From NCBI GenBank assembly GCA_947442255.1, contig CANEVO010000060.1, forward strand, positions 1 to 25,483: a stretch of DNA of 25,483 nucleotides. Direction: 5' to 3'. Numbering within the stretch: position 1 is the stretch's first letter; the number at the start of each line of letters is the position of its first letter. Below the pieces are notes generated by a model. The model was given only the letters and a program-made list of their open reading frames with translations, did no database searches and had not been told where the DNA came from. The DNA comes from Opitutia bacterium. GTDB taxonomy: Bacteria > Verrucomicrobiota > Verrucomicrobiae > Opitutales > Opitutaceae. Shown in pieces: positions 15,638-23,839 of this stretch. A program made the translations under genes and the position numbers.

Positions 15638-17671
15638 TCACCCCATCCAGCCGGCGATGCGATCGATGATTTTCTCCTTCGTCGGCCGGTGGGCGTGTTC
15701 GAGTTCCGGGGCGAACGGCACCGGCAGGTCAAGCGAGGCGATGCGCAGCGGCGGGGCCTTGAGCGACGAAAAAAGTTCCTCGGTCAGGCGGGCGACGAGT
15801 TCCGCCCCGAAACCGTGCGTGCGCCGGCCCTCGTGCAGGATGACCAGCCGGCCGGTGCGGGTAAGCGAGGCACGGATCGAGTCGAGTTGCAGCGGCGCGA
15901 GGGCGCGGAGATCGAACAGGTCGAAAGTGGTTTCATATTCCGACGCGAAATAGTCGCAGGCCTCATCCGCGAGATGCACCATTTCGCCGTAGGTGACGAA
16001 GGTCGCGTAGTCGCCCGTGCGCAGTTTTTTCGGCTGCCAGACCTCACGGTAGTTCGGATCCCACTGCACCGGCGCGCGGCCGCGGCGGTAGAGCGCCTTG
16101 TGCTCGAAGAGGAAAACCGGGTTGTTGTCCTCGTAGGCGGCGAGGAGCGCGTTGAAGGCATCCTGCGGCGTGCTCGGATAAAGCGCCTTGAACCCGGGCA
16201 TGGAGAGAAAAAAGGACTCCAGTTCCTGCGAGTGAAACGACCCGAAGGTGAGTCCACCGCCGCAGGGCAGGCGCAGCACCAGCGGACAGGCGGCCCCGGA
16301 ACGAAAATGCATCGTGGCGGCGTTCAGCGTGAGCTGGGTGGTCGCCTCGGTCGCAAAATCGGCGAACTGGAATTCCTCGATGGGCCGGTGGCCGTTGAGC
16401 GCGAGGCCGATCGCGTAGCCGGTGCAGGAACTTTCGGCGAGCGGTGTATTGAGCACCCGCGGCCGGCCGAACTCCTTGAGCAAATTTTCCGTGACCTTGA
16501 AGGCGCCGCCATACGTGCCGATGTCCTGTCCGAGCAGGAGCGATTCGGGCCGCTCCGTGAGGATCTTGCGGAGACCGAGATTGAGTGCCTGGGCGGCGTT
16601 GAGCTGAACCGGGGCGGCCGGTTCGGGCCGCCAGGCGATCGGCGGCGCGGGGGGGGCGTAGACGTCGGCCTCCATGCCCTCGGGCGTGGGCCTCGGCGTG
16701 GCGTGGGCGACGGCGACGCAGGCCTCGAGAAAGGCATTCAGTTCGTTTTCGATGCCTTCGATTTTCGCCACGCCCGCCTCGGCCACCAGTCTGGCCCGCA
16801 GCCGGGGCAGGGGATCGCGGGCGAAGAAACCTTCGCTTTCCCCCGGGAGCAAATAATCGCAGGTGTCGTACGCCGCGTGTCCCCGAAGACGCAGCGTGTG
16901 CGCCTCGATCAGGATCGGACGCGAGGTGGTGCGGACCCGCTCGATGGCGGCCGCGAGGGTGCGGGTGGTCGCCTCGACATCGGTGGCGTCGAGCGCGAAG
17001 CCCTCCATGCCGTAACCGGCGGCGCGCCGCCATAAATCCGTGCCGGCGGCGTACTGTTCGGCGACCGGGGTGGAGTAGGCGTAGCGGTTGTTCTCGATCA
17101 GGAAGATGACGGGCAGTGAAAGCAGCGAGACGAGGTTCATCGTCTCGTGCACGGCGCCGGTGCTCGAACCGCCATCGCCGAAAATCGCAAACCCGACGGC
17201 GGGCCGGCCGAGGCGGCGCTGGGAATCCGTAGCGCCAGCCACGTTGGAAAGCATGGCGCCGAGATGGCTGATCATCGGCAGGGAGCGTTTCGCCGGATCG
17301 CCGTGGTGGATGTTACCCTCGCGCGCCCGCGTCGGGCTGCCGGCGTTGGCAAAATATTGGTGGAGGTGGTCGCAGAGGTGGCCGCTCCAGATCAGATGCC
17401 CGCCCGAGTCGCGGTGGGAAAACGAGACCACGTCGATCGCCTTGTCGGCGAGCAGCGTGAGGGGAACAATGAGGCCCTCGTTGCCCTGGCCGCCGGTCAC
17501 GGTGCCGCGGATGAGGCCTTGGCGGAAGAGTTCGAGGATGCGATTGTCCGAAATCCGCATGAGGTGCATCCACGCGTAGATGCGCAGCAGGGCGGCGGAA
17601 GGATCTTTCTCGAACTCCGCGGCACGCAAATCGTGCGACGTCAGAAGGGCGGGAGGAATGGGAAATGCCAT
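15638..17671 (-). CDS. 2-oxoacid dehydrogenase E1, fused alpha and beta subunits
   Basis: A 677-residue thiamine-diphosphate enzyme. Residues 1-340 match E1 alpha: RGTVTGGQGNEG, HRDSGGHLIWSG, and the ThDP motif starting GDG (165-167) and ending NN (194-195) in VIFLIENNRYAYSTP. A proline-rich linker (APPAPPIAWRPEPAAP, 339-354) leads to E1 beta (354-677): LLGQDIGTYGGAFKVTENL, NTPLAESSCTGYAIGLAL, EFQFADF and RLPCGGG. Such fusions decarboxylate pyruvate or branched-chain 2-oxoacids for transfer to E2; sequence alone does not separate these. No E2 or E3 gene is in the window. Start ATG 17671 (MAFPIPPALL) is preferred to the basic extension to 17833. It is divergent from the glpQ-like gene. Confidence 0.92.
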   Translation of the reverse strand: MAFPIPPALLTSHDLRAAEFEKDPSAALLRIYAWMHLMRISDNRILELFRQGLIRGTVTGGQGNEGLIVPLTLLADKAIDVVSFSHRDSGGHLIWSGHLCDHLHQYFANAGSPTRAREGNIHHGDPAKRSLPMISHLGAMLSNVAGATDSQRRLGRPAVGFAIFGDGGSSTGAVHETMNLVSLLSLPVIFLIENNRYAYSTPVAEQYAAGTDLWRRAAGYGMEGFALDATDVEATTRTLAAAIERVRTTSRPILIEAHTLRLRGHAAYDTCDYLLPGESEGFFARDPLPRLRARLVAEAGVAKIEGIENELNAFLEACVAVAHATPRPTPEGMEADVYAPPAPPIAWRPEPAAPVQLNAAQALNLGLRKILTERPESLLLGQDIGTYGGAFKVTENLLKEFGRPRVLNTPLAESSCTGYAIGLALNGHRPIEEFQFADFATEATTQLTLNAATMHFRSGAACPLVLRLPCGGGLTFGSFHSQELESFFLSMPGFKALYPSTPQDAFNALLAAYEDNNPVFLFEHKALYRRGRAPVQWDPNYREVWQPKKLRTGDYATFVTYGEMVHLADEACDYFASEYETTFDLFDLRALAPLQLDSIRASLTRTGRLVILHEGRRTHGFGAELVARLTEELFSSLKAPPLRIASLDLPVPFAPELEHAHRPTKEKIIDRIAGWMG

Positions 17672-17844
17672 GAACTTTGGCGCGACGGTGAAGACCCCGC
17701 CGAAGGTGGGCAAGCGAGAGATTGGGCTGCGGCCAGGCGCCCGGCGCGAGCGGCGGCAGGAGAGATTCGGAGGCAGGCCGGATTTTCGCGGGAAGTAAAC
17801 TTTGCCGCTTTGCGTCCGCCGTTTTCCGGCCAACGCTGCCGGCG

Positions 17845-18891
17845 ATGAAACAAGATCGCTGGCTGCCGTTACGTGCAGGCCGCAGGTTGATTCGCCGCTG
17901 GGGGACGCTTCTGGCGCTCGTGACCGGCGGGACGTTGCTGGGGCAGGACCCCCGGCCGCTCGTCATCGCCCACCGCGGTGCGAGCGGCTACCTGCCCGGG
18001 CACACCCTCGCCGCCAAGGCGCTGGCGCACGGGCTCGGCGCGGACTTTATCGAACAGGATCTCGTGCTGACGAAGGACGATGTGCCGGTCGTGTTGCACG
18101 ACATTCACCTCGATACGGTGACGGACGTGGCGGCGCGTTTTCCGGGGAAGAAGCGGGCCGACGGGCGTTTTTATGCCCTCGATCTCACGCTGGCGGAGGT
18201 GAAGCAACTACGCGTGCTGGAGCGGTTCGACGCCAAGACGGGCAAGGCGGTATTTGCGAAACGCTATCCGTCGGCGACGCAGCCGGCGGAGTTTCGCGTT
18301 TCGACGCTCGAGGAGGAACTGCAGTTGATCCAGGGACTCAACCACAGCACGGGACGCAACGTAGGTATTTACCCGGAAATCAAGCAGCCGAAATGGCACC
18401 GCGGTCAGGGGCACGACATCAGCAAGATCGTGCTGCCAATCCTCGCGCGCCATGGCTACGCGACGAAGGCCGATGCGTGCTTTCTCCAATGCTTTGAACT
18501 GGCCGAGGTGAAGCGCATCCGCGGCGAACTCGGCTGGCAGGGGCGCATCGTCTTCTTGATGAGCGGCGGTAAGAGCGCCGACGGCACCGACTACAACTAC
18601 TACGGCAAGCCGGCTGTACTGAAAGAGCTGGCGGCGCTGGTCGACGGCATCGGACCGTCGCTCGGCCTGATCGTGACCTGGCCGGACGCGGCGACGAAAG
18701 AACTGACGACCCTGGTGAATGACGCGCACGCCGTGGGCCTCGTGGTGCATCCCTACACGATCCGCGTGGACGAGCTGCCGAAGAATTGTCCCTCGGTGGA
18801 CGCGCTGCACGCGGCGCTCCTGCGCGAAGCGGGGGCGGATGGCGTGTTTACCGACTTTACGGATGTGACGCGGGCGTGGCTGAAGAAGTAG
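17845..18891 (+). CDS. glpQ: periplasmic glycerophosphodiester phosphodiesterase (GlpQ type)
   Basis: The protein has 348 residues. An arginine-rich N-terminus precedes a hydrophobic stretch (WGTLLALVTGGTLLG), probably a signal peptide. The family hallmarks follow E. coli GlpQ closely: VIAHRGASGYLP (catalytic His43), FIEQDLVLTKDD (metal ligands Glu70, Asp72), VVLHD (His85), GLNHSTGRNVGIYPEIKQP and ADGVFTDF. It hydrolyses glycerophosphodiesters from phospholipid turnover to glycerol 3-phosphate and an alcohol. One oddity: the near-invariant Glu of the PEHT motif is Gly52 (PGHT). ATG 17845 is the last good start before the signal peptide. The 3' end is 12 bases from the convergent hydrolase. 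Confidence 0.94.
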   Translation: MKQDRWLPLRAGRRLIRRWGTLLALVTGGTLLGQDPRPLVIAHRGASGYLPGHTLAAKALAHGLGADFIEQDLVLTKDDVPVVLHDIHLDTVTDVAARFPGKKRADGRFYALDLTLAEVKQLRVLERFDAKTGKAVFAKRYPSATQPAEFRVSTLEEELQLIQGLNHSTGRNVGIYPEIKQPKWHRGQGHDISKIVLPILARHGYATKADACFLQCFELAEVKRIRGELGWQGRIVFLMSGGKSADGTDYNYYGKPAVLKELAALVDGIGPSLGLIVTWPDAATKELTTLVNDAHAVGLVVHPYTIRVDELPKNCPSVDALHAALLREAGADGVFTDFTDVTRAWLKK

Positions 18892-18903
18892 GCGCGGTCG
18901 AAG

Positions 18904-19593
18904 CTAAATCTCCAGGCAGTCTCCCGCTTTCATGACGCGCACCTCGTGGCCGGCGGTGGCGGCACGGGACGCGAAGGCGTGCGGGTCCTGGCGGATTTTT
19001 TCCGTGGTGTCGTAGTGCATCGGCACGGCGATTTTCGGGCGGAGGAGATTGAGCGCCTCGACCGCATCGACGGGGCCCATCGTGTAGAAATCGCCGATGG
19101 GGATCAGGGCGACATCGAGGCCGTGGCGGCCGATGAGCGACATGTCGCCGAAGAGGGCGGTGTCCCCGGCGTGGTAAAGGGATTTGCCCGCCGCGCGGAC
19201 AAGGTAGCCGGCGGCGACGCCCATGGCCCGGTTTTCGCCTTTGGGGAGTTCGAGCGAGGAACTGTGTATGGCCGGCGTCATCTGGATGCGGCCCGAGGGG
19301 AGATCGATCCCGCCGCCGGGCATCAGGTCGATGGTGGCGGGGCGCGAGGCGTCGGCGGCGAAGTGCTCGGCCAGTTCGTAGGGTGCGACAATCGTGGCCC
19401 CGTGGAGACGGGCGAGGGCGAGGGCGTCGCAGCTGTGGTCGCTGTGCGCGTGGCTGCAGAGCACGGTGTCGCAGGGGACCGAGGCGGGATCGACGGCGCC
19501 GTGGGGATTTTCGGAAAGGTAGGGATCGAACACGAGCCGCGCGCCGGGGAGTTCGACGAGGAAGCAGGAGTGGCCGAAGTAGGTCAGGCGCAT
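18904..19593 (-). CDS. UPF0173-type metal-dependent hydrolase (metallo-beta-lactamase fold)
   Basis: The 229-residue protein begins MRLTYFGHSCFLVEL, the UPF0173 start. The dinuclear metal motif is SHAHSDH (His48, His50, Asp52, His53). Further ligands lie in YHAGDTALFGDM and the C-terminal VPMHYDT. The region GENRAMGVAAGYLVRAAGK is also typical. Family members are cytosolic and of unknown substrate. It reads toward glpQ (convergent). The aldo/keto reductase ends 45 bases upstream in the same direction, so the two may be co-transcribed. The upstream context TTTTTCCGCCCGCC is pyrimidine-rich. Confidence 0.92.
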   Translation of the reverse strand: MRLTYFGHSCFLVELPGARLVFDPYLSENPHGAVDPASVPCDTVLCSHAHSDHSCDALALARLHGATIVAPYELAEHFAADASRPATIDLMPGGGIDLPSGRIQMTPAIHSSSLELPKGENRAMGVAAGYLVRAAGKSLYHAGDTALFGDMSLIGRHGLDVALIPIGDFYTMGPVDAVEALNLLRPKIAVPMHYDTTEKIRQDPHAFASRAATAGHEVRVMKAGDCLEI

Positions 19594-19638
19594 GGCGGGC
19601 GGAAAAACGATCGCCGGGGTTCGCGACGCGAATGCGGC

Positions 19639-20628
19639 CTACGAGGCCACGGGGCGAGAAATCGCGTCGAGGCGGTCCATCACCGAGGGGGTGAGGCGAT
19701 CGAGCACGTCGAGCGCGCCGAGATTTTCCTGCAACTGTTCCACGCGCGAGGCCCCGAGGATCACGGTGCTGACGTGCGGATTCTTGAGGCACCAGGCCAC
19801 GCCGAGGCGGGGCAGCGTCGTGCCGAGTTCGGCGGCGAGCGCGGCGAGGGCGGGCACGGCGGCGATCTTCTTTTCGATGCCGGGCTGCTGGAGGATCAGA
19901 TCGCGCAGCCATTCCATTCCGGGCGCGCCGAGTCGCGAGCCCGCGGGCACGCCGGCGTTGTATTTGCCGGTGAGCAGGCCGGACGCGAGGGGCGACCAGA
20001 TGGTCGTGCCCAGACCGGGCGTGCGGTAGAGCGGGGCGTATTCCTTTTCGACGCGGGTGCGGTGAAGGAGGTTGTATTGCGGCTGCTCGACGATGGGCGC
20101 GTGGAGGTTGTGCCGGTCGCATTCGCGGTGGGACTCCTGCAACTGGGTCGCGCTCCATTCGCTGGTGCCCCAGTAGAGCACCTTACCCTGCACGATCAGG
20201 TCGTGCATCGCGCGGGCTGTTTCCAGGATCGGCACGGTCGGGTCCGGCCGGTGACAGTAGTAGAGATCGAGGTGGTCGACCTGCAACCGTCGCAGAGCGT
20301 CGTGGCAGGCCTCGAAGACATGTTTGCGGGAGAGACCCGATTGGTTGGGTTTGTCGTCCTCCCAGCCGAAGAAGACCTTGCTCGAAACGAGATAGGAACT
20401 GCGGCGCCAGCCGGCGGCCTTGAGGATCTGCCCCATCACGATCTCGGCCTTGCCGTCCGCGTAGGCCTCGGCGTTGTCGAAGAAATTGATGCCGGCGTCG
20501 TAGGCGGCGTGGAGCAGTTCCTTCGCCGTCGCATCGCCGATCTGCTTGCCGAAGGTCACCCAGGCGCCGAAGGAAAGCGCGCTGATCTGGAGGCCGGACT
20601 TACCGAGCGGACGATAGAGCATGCTCAT
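19639..20628 (-). CDS. aldo/keto reductase, Kv-beta-like branch
   Basis: The protein has 329 residues, starting MSMLYRPLGKSGLQISALSF. The catalytic tetrad is complete: Asp51 and Tyr56 in NFFDNAEAYADGKAE, Lys84 in VSSKVFFG and His126 in LYYCHRPD. The NADPH-binding C-terminal STVILGASRVEQLQENL is present. The WSPLASGLLTGKYN and SEWSATQLQESH segments are characteristic of the Kv-beta (AKR6-like) branch rather than of the sugar-reductase branch. It reduces carbonyls with NADPH; physiological substrate unknown. A second in-frame ATG two codons later (MLYRPLG) is equally possible. It probably forms a pair with the downstream UPF0173 gene. Confidence 0.93.
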   Translation of the reverse strand: MSMLYRPLGKSGLQISALSFGAWVTFGKQIGDATAKELLHAAYDAGINFFDNAEAYADGKAEIVMGQILKAAGWRRSSYLVSSKVFFGWEDDKPNQSGLSRKHVFEACHDALRRLQVDHLDLYYCHRPDPTVPILETARAMHDLIVQGKVLYWGTSEWSATQLQESHRECDRHNLHAPIVEQPQYNLLHRTRVEKEYAPLYRTPGLGTTIWSPLASGLLTGKYNAGVPAGSRLGAPGMEWLRDLILQQPGIEKKIAAVPALAALAAELGTTLPRLGVAWCLKNPHVSTVILGASRVEQLQENLGALDVLDRLTPSVMDRLDAISRPVAS

Positions 20629-20713
20629 GGGATGAGTATGAATAACGAATGACTAATGTCCAATGCCCAAGGCTCAATCGCCGGGGGTGGAGTGACGCCA
20701 CGAACGGAGAAAG

Positions 20714-21334
20714 TTACCTGGCGGGTAGCCAGGCTTGTGCGGCGGCGATATCCGCGGGGACGAGGGCGTGGCTCGCGGGATGTGACTGCACCGTCACCGT
20801 GGCGCCGCCGGCACGAAACAGCGCGGCCAGGCGGGGCGGGTGATCGAGCGGCACCAGCGGATCGACATTGCCCGAGGAGGTCAGGACGGACTTGCCGGTG
20901 AGCGAACCGGGCATTGCGGGTTGATCGAGCACGACCATCGGTCGAAACAAGATGGCGCCGGCGAGCGATTCCGGACGCAGCAGCAACAAGGTGCCGGCGA
21001 TGTTGGCCCCGTTGGAAAACCCGACGGCGAGGAGGCTGCCGGCGGCGACCCCGTAGTGTGCGGTCGCGGCGGCGAGGAAATCCGCGAGCGCGAGGGTGCG
21101 CCGGGTGATTTCGGCCGGATCGAAGACGCCTTCGCGCAACCGGGAGAAGAACCGCAAAGCACCGCCTTCGTTCACGTCGCCGCGCGGACTCAGCAGGGCG
21201 GCGCCGGGCGCGAGCTTGCGGCCCAACCGCAAGAGATCGTGCTCGGTGCCGCCGGTGCCGTGCAGGAGCAACAACGTGGGCGCCCCGGGGTGGGTCGCGG
21301 GCTCGAAAACGTGGTGGTAGGAAAAATTGGGCAT
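20714..21334 (-). CDS. alpha/beta hydrolase (carboxylesterase/phospholipase type)
   Basis: The protein has 206 residues. It has the serine hydrolase fold with oxyanion block LLLLHGTGGTEHDLL, nucleophile elbow GFSNG (Ser107), acid SSGNVDPLVPL (Asp158) and His189 in SHPASHALV. Length and order match the small carboxylesterase/phospholipase family (PF02230-like, MhqD/YpfH-like), which cleaves short acyl esters. Start 21334 (MPNFSYHHVF) is chosen because the remaining frame up to 21886 is an antisense shadow of rpiB. It is 85 bases upstream of the aldo/keto reductase and 82 bases downstream of rpiB, all minus strand, so one operon is plausible. Confidence 0.9.
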   Translation of the reverse strand: MPNFSYHHVFEPATHPGAPTLLLLHGTGGTEHDLLRLGRKLAPGAALLSPRGDVNEGGALRFFSRLREGVFDPAEITRRTLALADFLAAATAHYGVAAGSLLAVGFSNGANIAGTLLLLRPESLAGAILFRPMVVLDQPAMPGSLTGKSVLTSSGNVDPLVPLDHPPRLAALFRAGGATVTVQSHPASHALVPADIAAAQAWLPAR

Positions 21335-21416
21335 CGTGGGCGAATGGCGGAAAACGAAACGTCTTCCGCTCGCGGCAAAAAGCAATCCGTGCGTCCCGCC
21401 CTTCCCGGCGGGAGGA

Positions 21417-21860
21417 TCAGAGGCCGTCGATCTTCCGGATCCGCGCGAGATGGCGCCCGCCTTCAAATACGGTTGCGAGCCAGGTGCGCACGATCGCGAG
21501 GGCGAGGGGTTCGTCGACCGTCCGCTGACCGATCGAGAGGACGTTGCCGTCGTTGTGGGAACGATTCCACGTGGCCAGCTGTTCGTTCCAGCACAGGCCG
21601 CAGCGGATGCCGCGAACGCGGTTGGCGACGATGGCCTCGCCGTTGCCGGAACCGCCCAGGACGATCCCGCGCTCGAATTCGCCGCGGGCCACGGCCTCGG
21701 CCACGGGCCGGATGAAGTCCGGATAATCGCAGGCCGCATCCGAATAGGTGCCGAAATCCCGTACCGTGTGGCCCTCCGCGAGGAGCATGGCCTTGATCGC
21801 CTCCTTGTAGGCGAAGCCGGCGTGATCGGAACCGATGGCGATGGTGAAGGTGCGGGACAT
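21417..21860 (-). CDS. rpiB: ribose-5-phosphate isomerase B
   Basis: A 147-residue enzyme of the pentose phosphate pathway that interconverts ribose 5-phosphate and ribulose 5-phosphate. It begins FTIAIGSDHAGFAYKEAI. The active-site loop is VLGGSGNGEAIVANRVRGIR, the actinobacterial-type form in which a Glu (here Glu75) rather than a Cys serves as base. NRSHNDGNVLSIGQR binds the phosphate. The start follows CGCCCCTCCTTTC, a pyrimidine tract identical in type to the anti-Shine-Dalgarno, so standard ribosome pairing is impossible here. It is probably the first gene of a minus-strand group with the serine hydrolase and aldo/keto reductase. Confidence 0.96.
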   Translation of the reverse strand: MSRTFTIAIGSDHAGFAYKEAIKAMLLAEGHTVRDFGTYSDAACDYPDFIRPVAEAVARGEFERGIVLGGSGNGEAIVANRVRGIRCGLCWNEQLATWNRSHNDGNVLSIGQRTVDEPLALAIVRTWLATVFEGGRHLARIRKIDGL

Positions 21861-21950
21861 GAAAGGAGGGGCGGAAAACCGGGCAACCCGGTTTATTGGT
21901 GGCTGTCGTTATTTGTGCCGGGGTTATCCGCAGCAAACAAATTTACCGTC

Positions 21951-22380
21951 ATGAAACCCCAATTCTGCCTCGGAATGGCGATGGTCACCGTGCTGCTGGC
22001 GGCCGCGTGTTCGGGTGTCGATTCGCGCATCGCGAAACACCGGGACAAATTTTCCACCTGGCCCGCGGCGGTGCAGGGCAAGGTGGTGATCGGGCAGATC
22101 GACGTCGGCTTCACGCCGCAGCAGGAGCGGGTGGCGCTGGGCGAACCCGACTACGTCTCGACCCGCACGACCGTGGACGGGACGTCCGAAGTCTGGGGTT
22201 TTCGCGATCCACAGCCCCGCTTCGCCTTCGGAATCGGTCTGGGATTCGGCCGGGGGGTCGACGGCGATGGACGCCGGGGTGAGCGTGGGCGAGGATGGAT
22301 TTCGCGACGACGAAAAGCCTCGGTTCGTCTTCGATCGTACGGATCACTTTGCAGTGATCGAGGAAGCGAAGCGGCGGTAA
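21951..22380 (+). pseudogene. small lipoprotein with +1 frameshift in a G6 run
   Basis: The N-terminus MKPQFCLGMAMVTVLLAAAC is a lipoprotein signal with Cys at residue 20. The mature part, VVIGQIDVGFTPQQERVALG, then EPDYVSTRTTVDGTSEVW, resembles small verrucomicrobial lipoproteins built around a VxxGFTPxxVxxALGxPD-like motif. After GFGRG (G6 at 22252-22257) the frame turns arginine-rich. Skipping one G gives STAMDAGVSVGEDGFRDDEK, then PRFVFDRTDHFAVIEEAKRR and TAA at 22378-22380, which is natural-looking protein. Without the shift the frame runs to 22553. Either an extra G was inserted or this is a homopolymer error. Function unknown. Confidence 0.7.
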
Positions 22381-22549
22381 CGCGAGTCCGCGGGCTCGGT
22401 CGCGTCTGTTCGCCTGGGCCGCGGAGCGTGCGGCATGAGGAATTTGCCCTACTCGCGGAAGATTGCGCTTTGCCGGTTTCGGGCTGCGCATTGCAGCCGG
22501 CCAGTCGCACTTACCCGATGGACCGCGAACGCCGACTGGCCGCAGTGAA
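22381..22549. other. intergenic stretch
   Basis: This short region lies between the restored lipoprotein stop and the next possible lipoprotein start. I see no gene, strong hairpin or repeat in it. Confidence 0.5.
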
Positions 22550-22714
22550 ATGAATCCGACTTCTTTTCTCGCCCGCCAAACGAGACGAAATTATTCCGGA
22601 TGCCTTGGCTTGGTCGTGGCGCTCGGTCTCGCGGTGACGGGCCTTTTTTCCGGGGGATGCGTCTCAAGACCCGCTCAGCTCCTTGGGCACTTCCGGCGAC
22701 GAATTTCCAAGAAT
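22550..22714 (+). pseudogene. lipoprotein N-terminal fragment cut by the IS30 element
   Basis: ATG 22550 opens MNPTSFLARQTRRNYSGCLG, followed by the hydrophobic run LVVALGLAVTGLFSGGC, a convincing lipoprotein signal with lipobox SGGC. The following residues (VSRPAQLLGHFRRRISKN) lose character, and the IS30 transposase locus begins on the opposite strand at 22743. I infer that the insertion removed the rest of the gene; the exact junction is not certain. Confidence 0.5.
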
Positions 22715-22742
22715 ACTAATTTTCGCCTGGCGCATTCAAGGA

Positions 22743-23748
22743 TCAATTCGAATTGGGGTTTGATATAAGGAGCTGATGGAAACGTTTGGCGGGGGAGGCG
22801 TCTTGGAGGATTTTACGGGGGCGTTCGTTGAGCATGTCCTGGATCGAGCGGAGCTTTTGGTAAGAGACGGTGGCGAGATCGAGGCCACGGGGCAGGTAGT
22901 GACGGAGGCGGTCGTTCTGGCTCTCGCAGGTGGCGCGTTCCCAGGGGCTGTGGGCGTGGCAGAAGTAGACCTTGAGTTGGAGGTTGGCCGCGAGTTGGGC
23001 GTGTTCGGCCATTTCCTTGCCTTGGTCGTAGGTCAGTGAGAGGCGTAGTTGGGCGGGCAGGTCGGCGAGTTTGCGCTCGAATGCTGCGCGCACGCTCGTG
23101 GCGTCTTTTTGCGGCAGGTGACAGAGGAGCATGAAGCGGGTGGTGCGTTCGACGAGGACGCCGACGGCGGAGGCGTTGCCGGGCCCCATGATGAGGTCGC
23201 CTTCAAAATGGCCGGGAGTGGCACGGGTTTGGACCTCGGGCGGGCGGTGGTCGATCAAGACCATGTCCTTGAGTTTTCCCTGGGTGGCCAGGGTGCCACG
23301 GGGGTGGGCTTTGCGCTTGGTGTGGTGGCGGCGCAGGTAGGCGACCAGCTCGCGTTTGAGCGCCCCGCGCGCGACCACGTAAACGTAGCGGTAAATCGAT
23401 TCGTGCGAGGTCTGCATGGCCGGATCGGCAGGGTGCGTGCGACGCAGGGTGCGGGCAACCTCTTCGGGCGACCAGCCGCGGCGCAGGGCCGCGCGTAGGG
23501 CGGCGTGCAGCGGGGGATGGGCCGTGATCGCGCAAAAATCGCGCCCGGGCCGCGCCTGCGCGGGCGGTGGCGCTCCGCTGGGCGGCGAGCGCCCGGTAGT
23601 GCTCGCGACCGCCATTGAGCGTGAGTTCTCGGCTGAGCGTGCCGGGCGACCGGCCGAGGCGCTCCGCGATCAAGTTTTGCGGGTCACCCCGGCGCACGGC
23701 GCCCTCCAGTTCGATGCGGTCGGCTAGCGTCAGGTGCGTGTATCCCAT
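22743..23748 (-). pseudogene. IS30-family transposase with a frameshift
   Basis: From ATG 23748, MGYTHLTLADRIELEGAVRR and LIAERLGRSPGTLSRELTLN form the IS30 N-terminal helix-turn-helix. Within an arginine/alanine-rich stretch near 23540-23570 the coherent text moves +1 into another frame: ALRRGWSPEEVARTLRR, TSHESIYRYVYV, then the DDE integrase core with GHFEGDLIMGPGNASAVGVL (first Asp), LTYDQGKEMAEH (second Asp) and SPWERATCESQNDRLRHYLP (Glu). The end is ASPAKRFHQLL. All catalytic residues are kept, so the shift is the only visible defect. The element is probably about 1.07 kb, but its inverted repeats could not be fixed. Confidence 0.85.
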
Positions 23749-23783
23749 CGGACGGCGTTGGGGGTCGCCGCGGGAAATTTGGC

Positions 23784-23839
23784 AACGCTCAGGGGCCCCG
23801 GCCAGCCGCCAAGCCGGCTGGCCGGGGTCCCTGAGCGTT
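23784..23839. repeat. 25-bp near-perfect hairpin with CCAAGC loop
   Basis: The arm 23784-23808 (AACGCTCAGGG...CAGCCG) pairs with 23815-23839 over 25 positions with a single G-T pair, around the loop CCAAGC. It lies just outside the 5' side of the IS30 transposase. It shares the core CCGCCAAGCCGG with the palindrome at 24023-24050. There is no T-tract. IS30-family elements often insert beside palindromes, so this could be target DNA. Confidence 0.85.

Noticed and set aside
15689..17035. 448-residue plus-strand frame opposite the E1 gene
   Set aside because: It is antisense to a conserved enzyme and Arg/Gly/Glu-rich as expected from GC-rich complementary reading.
18946..20652. 568-residue plus-strand frame opposite the UPF0173 and aldo/keto reductase genes
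   Set aside because: Both opposite-strand genes carry complete catalytic motifs, while this frame has none.
23784..23839. attC or intrinsic terminator at the 25-bp hairpin
   Set aside because: The stem is nearly perfect without the unpaired bases of attC sites, the flanks do not match core sites, and no T-tract follows on either strand.
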